Part shown: positions 32,106 to 37,813 of the stretch, in pieces
How the letters are laid out: each line of letters starts with the position of its first letter
Numbering within the stretch: position 1 is the stretch's first letter
Assembly: GCA_002067315.1 (NCBI GenBank)
Contig: MVRA01000079.1
Location: 1 to 37,813 of the forward strand
Direction of reading: 5' to 3'
From: Methanocella sp. PtaU1.Bin125
GTDB lineage: Archaea; Halobacteriota; Methanocellia; Methanocellales; Methanocellaceae
DNA: 37,813 nt
Program-made: the position numbers and the translations under genes
Notes under the pieces: generated by a model
Database searches by the model: none
Told to the model about the DNA's origin: nothing
The model's input: the letters and a program-made list of their open reading frames with translations, nothing else

Positions 32106-34640
32106 ATGCAGCACCCCGGCCAGCCTCCCGGAGAACAGCCATTCTGGAGCGTGCCCTTGCCGGGACTGTACCGGCGCCTGACGACGGGCACGGACGGGCT
32201 GTCAGAAGATGCGGCCCGCAGGTTGCTCGCGCAGTACGGCCCGAACCAGCTACGGCCGAAGCGGCATGTCGACGCGGCCACGCTGTTCATCAAGCAGTTC
32301 ACCAGCCCGATCATCCTCATTCTACTGTTTGCCGCCGTCCTCTCATCCTTTCTCGGCGACCCGACCGATGCAGTCATCATCATGGTCATCGTGCTCTTCA
32401 GCGGCGTCCTGGGATTCTGGCAGGAGTACGAGGCGTCCGGCGCGGTCGAAGACCTGATGGCGCTGGTACAGTTGAAAGCGATGGTCCTCCGCGATGGGCA
32501 TGAGATCGAGATATCCTTCGAGGAAGTAGTGCCCGGGGACATCGTCGTCCTGAACGCCGGGGACGGTGTGCCCGGGGACTGCCGGGTCATCGACTCGAAA
32601 GACCTGTACGTGGACGAGGCCGCGCTCACCGGCGAATCGTACCCCTCGGAAAAGGAGCCGGCCGATCTGCCGGTCGATACGCCGCTCGCGAAGCGCACCA
32701 ACGCGCTGTTCATGGGCACCCACGTCGTGAGCGGCTCAGCAAAGGCACTTGTGGTTCGTACCGGCAGAGCGACTGAGTTCGGCCAGGTTTCCCGGCAGCT
32801 CACGTTCAGGCAGCCGGAGACCGAGTTCGAGCATGGCGTACGCCGGTTCGGCTACCTGCTGATGGAGGTCACGATGCTGCTGATCTTCGCCATCTTTGCC
32901 ATCAACGTGTTCCTGCACCGGCCCGTGCTGGAGTCCTTCATTTTCGCGCTGGCGCTCGCCGTGGGCCTGACGCCCCAGCTGCTGCCGGCCATCATCAGCG
33001 TTAACCTGGCCAAAGGCGCCCGGCGCATGGCGGGCAAAAAGGTCATCGTCAAACAGCTCTCCTCCATCGAGAACTTCGGCAGCATGAACGTGCTATGCTC
33101 GGATAAGACGGGCACGATCACCGAGGGCACGGTCCGTGTACATTCGGCCGTGGACGTCGATGGCCGTCCGAGCAAGAAGGTGATGCTCTACGCCTACCTC
33201 AACAGCTATTTTGAGAAGGGTTTCACAAGCCCCATCGACGAGGCTATCAAATCATACGAAAAAATAGACGTGTCCCGATACCGTATGCTGGACGAGGTAC
33301 CTTACGATTTCACGCGGAAGCGCTTGAGCATTCTGGTCTCCGACGGGCAGACGAGCACGATCATCACCAAAGGCGCGATGCAGAAAGTGCTCGAAACGTG
33401 CGCGATGGCGGAGATGCCCGGCGGCGAACGCGTGCCCATCGGCCGCGCCGCCGCACAGATCGACAGCCTGTACCGCGATCTGAGCAGTAAAGGACTGAGG
33501 ACGCTGGGACTGGCCTGCAAACCCGTCGATAAAAAGGAAACCATCCTGAAGGACGACGAGATCGCCATGACGTTCCTCGGTATCATTGTCCTGTACGACC
33601 CCCTGAAACCCGGCATCGCGGAAACCGTACAGGATCTCAAGCGGCATGGCGTATCGCTGAAAATCTTCACCGGCGACAACCGGCTGGTGGCAGCCAGTAT
33701 CAGCCGCCAGCTCGGGCTGCGGGCCGGGATCATCACCGGCCCGGAAATGTACCACATGGGCGACGAAGCGCTCTGGGCCCGGGTCAACGACGTGGATGTC
33801 TACGCCGAGGTCGAGCCCAACCAGAAGGAGCGGATCATCCACGTGCTGAAGAGGGCCGGCAACGTGGTCGGTTACCTGGGCGACGGGATCAACGACGCGC
33901 CGGCGCTCCACACGGCAGACGTGGGTATTTCGGTGAACAGCGCCGTGGATGTCGCCAAGGCGGCGGCAGCCATCGTGCTGCTGGAGAACGATCTCAACGT
34001 GCTGATCGACGGCGTGGAAGAAGGCCGGGTTACCTTCGCCAATACGCTGAAATACGTGTTCATGGCCACCAGCGCCAACTTCGGCAACATGTTCAGTATG
34101 GCTGGCGCATCCCTTGTTCTGCCCTTCCTGCCCCTGCTGCCCAAGCAGATATTGCTGACCAACCTGCTCACGGATATGCCGGAGATGACCATCGCAACGG
34201 ATAGCGTGGACGAAGAGCTCGTCGAAGTGCCCCGGCGCTGGGACATCAGCTTCATCCGCAAGTTCATGATCACGTTCGGGCTCGTCAGCTCGGTGTTCGA
34301 CTACGCCACGTTCGCCGTCCTGCTCTGGCTGATGCACGCGTCCGTGGACCAGTTCAGGACCGGGTGGTTCGTGGAATCCGTCATCTCGGCCAGCTTCATC
34401 GTGCTGGTCATCAGGACCCGCCGGCCGTTCTATCAGAGCAAGCCTGGAAAATATCTCGTCATGGCGACGGCTTTTGTCGGGCTGCTGGTCATACTGCTGC
34501 CGTACTCGCCGCTCGCGGGACTGCTGGGCTTCACCCCGCTCCCGCCGTTGTTCCTCGTCGCCCTGGCGCTTATCATGAGCGCATACGTGACGATGGCCGA
34601 GGTGGCGAAGGCCTTCTTCTACCGCAGGGTCCGGTATTAA
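32106..34640 (+). CDS. mgtA: Magnesium-type P-type ATPase (MgtA-like)
   Basis: An 844-residue P3-type cation ATPase in the plasma membrane, resembling Mg2+ importers. N-terminal cation ATPase domain with GLSEDAARRLLAQYGPNQL; actuator loop ALTGES; membrane spans around 55-100 and 235-290; phosphorylation motif CSDKTGTITEG with Asp at 333; nucleotide domain with NSYFEKGFTSPIDEAI, typical of the MgtA branch; hinge GDGINDAPALHTADVGI; C-terminal six spans. ATG 32106 is chosen over an upstream TTG 32079, which adds only polar residues. A perfect inverted repeat just upstream may control expression. It could also carry another divalent cation, but the motif set favours magnesium. Confidence 0.9.
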   Translation: MQHPGQPPGEQPFWSVPLPGLYRRLTTGTDGLSEDAARRLLAQYGPNQLRPKRHVDAATLFIKQFTSPIILILLFAAVLSSFLGDPTDAVIIMVIVLFSGVLGFWQEYEASGAVEDLMALVQLKAMVLRDGHEIEISFEEVVPGDIVVLNAGDGVPGDCRVIDSKDLYVDEAALTGESYPSEKEPADLPVDTPLAKRTNALFMGTHVVSGSAKALVVRTGRATEFGQVSRQLTFRQPETEFEHGVRRFGYLLMEVTMLLIFAIFAINVFLHRPVLESFIFALALAVGLTPQLLPAIISVNLAKGARRMAGKKVIVKQLSSIENFGSMNVLCSDKTGTITEGTVRVHSAVDVDGRPSKKVMLYAYLNSYFEKGFTSPIDEAIKSYEKIDVSRYRMLDEVPYDFTRKRLSILVSDGQTSTIITKGAMQKVLETCAMAEMPGGERVPIGRAAAQIDSLYRDLSSKGLRTLGLACKPVDKKETILKDDEIAMTFLGIIVLYDPLKPGIAETVQDLKRHGVSLKIFTGDNRLVAASISRQLGLRAGIITGPEMYHMGDEALWARVNDVDVYAEVEPNQKERIIHVLKRAGNVVGYLGDGINDAPALHTADVGISVNSAVDVAKAAAAIVLLENDLNVLIDGVEEGRVTFANTLKYVFMATSANFGNMFSMAGASLVLPFLPLLPKQILLTNLLTDMPEMTIATDSVDEELVEVPRRWDISFIRKFMITFGLVSSVFDYATFAVLLWLMHASVDQFRTGWFVESVISASFIVLVIRTRRPFYQSKPGKYLVMATAFVGLLVILLPYSPLAGLLGFTPLPPLFLVALALIMSAYVTMAEVAKAFFYRRVRY

Positions 34641-34716
34641 AGCTATTGCTTAAAGGTTTTGATAGAGTAGTTTTCCTGAGAGAACCGTGGCAAACGGGGG
34701 CGTGGCAGGCCGGGGT

Positions 34717-34809
34717 CGTTGAAAGAGAGGCCGCCTGGCCGATTAGTCATGCTCGTGCGGGGCCGCGGGGCCGCTGCCCGGGACCATAGGGCCTTTCCGG
34801 GACGACTAC
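34717..34809. repeat. Family C GC-rich repeat, forward copy
   Basis: Aligns over about 93 bp with the copy at 25764-25856: CGTTGAAAGAGAG at the left, AGTCATGC, a GGCCGCGGGGCCGCTGCCC core, and GGGACGACTA at the right. It lies in the convergent spacer between the Mg-ATPase and siroheme-protein genes. No ORF. Confidence 0.5.
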
Positions 34810-34866
34810 AAAGGTAGCCCTCATGCGACGAACGCCTTGTCGTGTCCCGGTGTGGCAGGCTCTACA

Positions 34867-35532
34867 TCAGCCCAGCACGTCCTGCCTGAACTTCTCCCAG
34901 CCGATGCGGTCGATGAACACGCCGATGCGTTCCCGCTCTCTGGCGTTGGCCCGGTAGTACTGGATCACCTTTTCGGCCAGCGCTTTCGCGTGCTCGACGT
35001 CCAGGTCGGCCGCCAGCTCCTGCCCGATTCGCGGCGTCCGGCCCGCATCCCCGCCGACGATGCACTTGAACCCTCTGGCCGTGCCGAGGAAGCCGAGGTC
35101 CTTCAGCCATGACTCCCCGCAGCTGTTGGGGCAGCCGGAGACGCCGATCTTGAACTTCGACGGCGTGGTCAGGCCGTGATAGGCCGCGTCCAGGGCCAGG
35201 CCCAGGCCGACGCTGTCCTGTACCCCGCGCTTGCAGAACGTGGTGCCGGGGCAGACTTTTATGCTGCGCACGCACATGCCTACGGCGGCGCCAGGCTTGA
35301 TGCCGAGGTCGGCCCACGCCTTATCGATGTCCTCCTCCTTGAGGCCGACGATCGCGATGCGCTGCGCGCCGGTGATCTTCAGGGCGGCAGCGTGATATCT
35401 CTCCGCGACGTCCGCCAGCTTGCGTAACGTGCCGGGATCGCAGATACCGCCGGCGATATGTGGCGCGATTGCGAACGTCGTTTTGTCCCGCTGGAGGATC
35501 GCTCCTTTATCAAGTAAATCTCTGGTAGCCAT
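34867..35532 (-). CDS. Small siroheme/4Fe-4S sulfite-nitrite reductase-like protein
   Basis: A 221-residue protein made of one sulfite/nitrite reductase half. The siroheme-cluster ligands are present as CPGTTFC (Cys 94 and 100) and CPNSC (Cys 134 and 138), the C-x5-C-n-C-x3-C pattern. It lacks ferredoxin or flavin domains and is much shorter than assimilatory enzymes (about 500 residues); methanogens carry such small Dsr-like proteins, whose role is debated (sulfite, nitrite or another tetrapyrrole-linked reaction). ATG 35532 follows GGAGTGAT on the coding strand; the longer frame to 35586 adds residues without family similarity. It is likely cytosolic and fed by ferredoxin or F420; the donor is unknown. 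Confidence 0.85.
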   Translation of the reverse strand: MATRDLLDKGAILQRDKTTFAIAPHIAGGICDPGTLRKLADVAERYHAAALKITGAQRIAIVGLKEEDIDKAWADLGIKPGAAVGMCVRSIKVCPGTTFCKRGVQDSVGLGLALDAAYHGLTTPSKFKIGVSGCPNSCGESWLKDLGFLGTARGFKCIVGGDAGRTPRIGQELAADLDVEHAKALAEKVIQYYRANARERERIGVFIDRIGWEKFRQDVLG

Positions 35533-35583
35533 GTCATCACTCCGCCCGGCCGGTGATCGGCGAGCAATAGCAATATGGCTGAA

Positions 35584-35597
35584 CATTTATATAATTG
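35584..35597 (-). promoter_or_regulatory. TATA box of the siroheme-protein gene
   Basis: On the minus strand AATTATATAAAT lies about 55 bp before ATG 35532, predicting transcription from about 35562 and a 30-nt leader with the GGAGTGAT ribosome site. Confidence 0.5.
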
Positions 35598-35615
35598 TTA
35601 TTAAATAAATATAGC

Positions 35616-35636
35616 AATGCCCCGGTACAGGGCATT
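35616..35636 (-). terminator. Hairpin after the 48-aa ORF
   Basis: AATGCCC (35616-35622) pairs with GGGCATT (35630-35636), loop 7 nt, starting in the stop codon of the small minus-strand ORF and followed on that strand by an A/T-rich TATATTTATTT stretch: a plausible terminator. Confidence 0.5.
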
Positions 35637-35782
35637 TATACGCCGTGGATCGTCTTCTCGCTGACAATATCCCCGTTCTTGAGCTCGTAAACATAGGTCC
35701 TGTTGGTGTTCACGCAATAGTTCACCGATACGCTCACGTTCTCATCCACGGGGATGGTTTTGATCGCCTGTGTCTGCTCCAT
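35636..35782 (-). CDS. 48-residue protein, unknown
   Basis: A short ORF encoding 48 residues, starting MEQTQAIKTIPVDENVSVSV and continuing with a single Cys (NYCVNTNRTYVYELKNGD) to HGV and TAA. The alternating pattern suggests a small beta-rich protein. Support for reality is a GGTGAG ribosome site 5 bases before the ATG, a palindrome TTGTATACAA at 35817-35826 in its promoter, and a hairpin directly after it. No family is recognised. It may be co-regulated with, or lead into, the siroheme-protein gene 104 bp downstream on the same strand. Confidence 0.55.
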   Translation of the reverse strand: MEQTQAIKTIPVDENVSVSVNYCVNTNRTYVYELKNGDIVSEKTIHGV

Positions 35783-35816
35783 GGTACTCACCGTTTATTT
35801 TTTAAAACGTAAAACC

Positions 35817-35826
35817 TTGTATACAA
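35817..35826 (-). promoter_or_regulatory. Palindrome upstream of the 48-aa ORF
   Basis: TTGTATACAA is a perfect 10-bp palindrome 35 bp before the minus-strand ATG at 35782, in an AT-rich setting next to TTTTTTAAAA. Possible operator or TATA region; the 35783-35971 spacer otherwise shows only AT-rich tracts and a GCATATGCATAT stretch near 35939. Confidence 0.35.
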
Positions 35827-35971
35827 AACGAATTATTTAATTGTGGCTATAATATAATGCCGGATTTTCGAGAAAAAGGCGAAATATAAACGGCCTGCGG
35901 GCCCATATCGTTCCCGTGCGCGGGCATAGGTGGTTATTGCATATGCATATAATGCACATGGGCAGGCGGTT

Positions 35972-36952
35972 TCACCGGATCACGGCCGGGTCGATGAACA
36001 CGTTCAGCGCGCCGACCTCATCCATGCTCCCGTCCGACGGGCAGAAGCCGAGCGTCGCACGTCCGTCCTCTGTGACCTCTCTCAGGTCTTCCTTGCGGCC
36101 CCCGAACGCCAGCAGCATCCCGCGGTCGCCTTTCAGCCTGATCGCCACCGAGACGAACGCGCAGGACGGGTCCGCCACGCTGGGATTGGCCTGGCTGAAC
36201 ACGGCCTCGATCTGTCCGCCGGTGCTGGCCTCGAAGACGTCCCGGGCGTCCTGCGGGCTCACGTAGACCATGATGCGGCCCGGCTCGAACGAGGCGCCGT
36301 CGTTGACCACGATATAGGGCGTCTTCTTCCAGTCGATGACCTGGCACATCGCCTGGATCTCGAACATCGCCTGCTCGAAGATCAGGCCGCTTTCCGTGCT
36401 GCCGTTAAACAGGTAGTCGCGCACGATTGCCCTGAGCTGGTCTTTGTTCACCGCCCGGAGCAGGGTGTAGATGAACTTCATGTCCGTACGCTGGAGGTTC
36501 GAATAGTAGATCGTCTCCACGGAATCGTAGATCACCGAGGTGATCATCGCCTCCCGGTCAACGGCCATGACCGTATGGCCGGGCACGGAAAAGATTTTAC
36601 AGTGCCTGACGCCATCGCTGACCGCGTGCTTGTTGATCAGCGCCTTGATTTCCTCCGCGGTCTGGCCCGGCTTCAGCACTGGGAACAGGCGGCACATGAG
36701 CGGCTTAAACGCGTGCACGATGCAGCCGTCGGCGAAAAACGGGCACGACTGGCCGTTGATCTGCAGGTAGAGCCGCGGCGACTTGTTGCCTCCGGCCCGC
36801 GCGAAAACGACGCTATACCGCTCGATGAACTGCGGGACCGACATCTTCAGGTGCTCTGCCATACGGAAGATGTCCTCGGTATTCAGCAGAATGAGCCGCT
36901 GAGTGCAGCAATGCCCGCATCGCGCACACTCGAACGCTACCTCGTCGCCCAC
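35972..36952 (-). CDS. YkgJ-type Cys-cluster protein with C-terminal extension
   Basis: A 326-residue protein. Its N-terminal 105 residues show the YkgJ zinc/iron cluster pattern: FECARCGHCCTQRL (residues 8-21), then CPFFADGCIVHAFKPLMCRLFPVL. The role of the family is unknown; cysteines probably hold an iron-sulfur cluster or zinc. The remaining 220 residues have no recognised domain and about double the usual length of the family. GTG 36952 is the start. It is transcribed away from the glutaredoxin region. Confidence 0.75.
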   Translation of the reverse strand: MGDEVAFECARCGHCCTQRLILLNTEDIFRMAEHLKMSVPQFIERYSVVFARAGGNKSPRLYLQINGQSCPFFADGCIVHAFKPLMCRLFPVLKPGQTAEEIKALINKHAVSDGVRHCKIFSVPGHTVMAVDREAMITSVIYDSVETIYYSNLQRTDMKFIYTLLRAVNKDQLRAIVRDYLFNGSTESGLIFEQAMFEIQAMCQVIDWKKTPYIVVNDGASFEPGRIMVYVSPQDARDVFEASTGGQIEAVFSQANPSVADPSCAFVSVAIRLKGDRGMLLAFGGRKEDLREVTEDGRATLGFCPSDGSMDEVGALNVFIDPAVIR

Positions 36953-37076
36953 GAACGTTCCCCCCGGGTAATGAGCCTATATCGCCGAAGCCATATAACC
37001 CTTCCCGATAATACTGACGGCACAGCGTGCACGCAGGGCAGAAAGGCGATGAACGTATAAAAATGTTTAGATGACG

Positions 37077-37313
37077 TTACAGCCCGGCCAGCAGCCTGTC
37101 GACCTCGGCAGGGTCGAAGCCGATGACCTTCTTATCGCCCGCGATGAGCAGCGGCGTGACGCGTACCTTATGGACCTTGATCATCTCGTCGAGCGCCTGC
37201 CGGTCCGCCGTGACGTCCCTGTCCTCGAAGTCTGCGCCTTTCTTTTTGAGGTACTCTTTCAGCTCGTTGCACGCCGGACAGGTCGGTTGTGAAAACACCA
37301 TCAGCCTGGTCAT
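37077..37313 (-). CDS. Glutaredoxin-like protein
   Basis: A 78-residue glutaredoxin/thioredoxin-fold protein with active site CPAC (Cys 12 and 15), cis-Pro segment VRVTPLLIAG near residues 50-59 and the GFDPAEVDRLL helix that is typical of NrdH/glutaredoxin-like proteins. It would act as a cytosolic dithiol carrier; partner unknown, as archaea of this type mostly lack glutathione. ATG 37313 has a GAGAGAC ribosome site upstream. Length is normal for the family. Confidence 0.9.
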   Translation of the reverse strand: MTRLMVFSQPTCPACNELKEYLKKKGADFEDRDVTADRQALDEMIKVHKVRVTPLLIAGDKKVIGFDPAEVDRLLAGL

Positions 37314-37588
37314 AATGTCTCTCTCGATTCTAATCGCTCTTACGATAAATTCTTATCGGGCAGGTTTCCGGGCGCGTTCCGGCGATGACCCTGGCGCTGC
37401 CCCGGTAACGTATGACTCGCAGCCCGGGACCGGCGGGTCCCCGGCCGCTCCCCCCTTTTATCTGATCACTTGATGGCCTTTGCGTCTCGTGATTTATACG
37501 GGACAACGTTTTATGATGGCCCGTGATTTTTTCACATGACGGGCGTTCCCGGCGTGATGAGCCGCACTGCCCGACAAGAGGTGATGAG

Positions 37589-37762
37589 ATGGCTGAGAAA
37601 AAGGGCGAGATGACGGTGGAAGAGGCCGGCCGCAAGGGCGGCCACAAGGGCGGAGAGAAGGTGAAGGAGAAGTACGGCCCTGAGTTCTACTCCAAGATCG
37701 GCCACAAGGGCGGGCAGAAGGTCAAGGAGCTCATCGAGAAAGGCAAGGAAGAGGAGCGATAA
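37589..37762 (+). CDS. KGG-repeat stress protein (YciG/Em-like)
   Basis: A 57-residue, highly charged protein with KGG motifs: EAGRKGGHKGGEKVKEKYGPEFY and KIGHKGGQKVKELIE. This is the YciG/LEA-Em type short stress protein of bacteria and some archaea, thought to be disordered and stress-related. The start is ATG 37589, directly after GAGGTGAT (37578-37585), one of the best ribosome sites in the window; the longer frame from 37523 is not needed. A TATA-like TTTATA at 37493-37498 would start transcription near 37520. Confidence 0.85.
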   Translation: MAEKKGEMTVEEAGRKGGHKGGEKVKEKYGPEFYSKIGHKGGQKVKELIEKGKEEER

Positions 37763-37785
37763 TCCGGGCAGTTGCCGGTGTTTCG

Positions 37786-37813
37786 CCCGCCGGTACCCCG
37801 CGCTACCGGCGGG
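37786..37813 (+). terminator. Perfect hairpin at the window end
   Basis: CCCGCCGGTA (37786-37795) pairs perfectly with TACCGGCGGG (37804-37813) across an 8-nt loop, 24 bp after the KGG-protein stop codon. It may be a terminator; the sequence ends here, so a T-run cannot be seen. Confidence 0.5.

Overview
The window reads as chromosome of a GC-rich euryarchaeon of the methanogen type. Archaeal markers are Pth2, TruD, Trm1, a geranylgeranyl-reductase-family flavoprotein, an MTH865-family protein, TATA-box promoters without bacterial -35/-10 boxes, and Shine-Dalgarno motifs of the GGAGGTGATC type mixed with near-leaderless starts. Together with an MCP/CheW pair this suggests a Methanocella-like lineage. 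That placement is inference from protein content only; no rRNA or methanogenesis gene is present. I saw no tRNA, rRNA, CRISPR array, transposase or phage gene.

Layout. 1-1.7 kb: a trpD fragment and a beta-propeller surface-protein fragment meet head to head, both without their N-terminal halves, so this is a rearrangement or an assembly join. 1.7-6.6 kb: DUF169 protein, MBL-fold hydrolase, DUF2284 Cys-rich protein, a small membrane protein, a pyruvate-kinase C-domain-like protein, DUF2797 protein and a winged-helix protein. 6.6-9.2 kb: long non-coding stretches on both sides of a BioD-like/DRTGG ATPase gene, with a hairpin-rich repeat region upstream of the winged-helix gene and a strong local excess of the hexamer TTCACA/TGTGAA. 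9.2-10.9 kb: a secreted Val-Pro repeat protein, a small acidic protein and an MTH865-like protein. 11-13.1 kb: the pth2 - conserved unknown - truD operon. 13.3-18.5 kb: the geranylgeranyl-reductase-like gene behind a palindromic operator, then a large MCP with CheW. 18.6-25.7 kb: trm1; a three-gene cassette of 7-TM protein, MoxR-type AAA ATPase and VWA protein; then tldD-tldE. 26-32 kb: exported and membrane proteins and a COG2509-like FAD oxidoreductase. 32-37.8 kb: an Mg-type P-type ATPase, a small siroheme sulfite/nitrite reductase-like protein, a 48-aa ORF, a YkgJ-type Cys-cluster protein, a glutaredoxin and a KGG/YciG-type protein.

Three interspersed non-coding repeat families occupy the spacers: A (GCAGAG-rich inverted repeat), B (GGCGCCA-rich long inverted repeat) and C (GC-rich, about 95 bp). 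One B copy sits inside the loop of an A copy, a nested arrangement.

The best candidates for undescribed biology are the 7-TM/MoxR/VWA cassette, the structured repeat region in front of the winged-helix gene, the nested repeat element, the Val-Pro repeat exported protein, and the perfect 15-bp inverted repeat ahead of the Mg-ATPase gene. All functional statements rest on motif reading by eye; no database search was possible.
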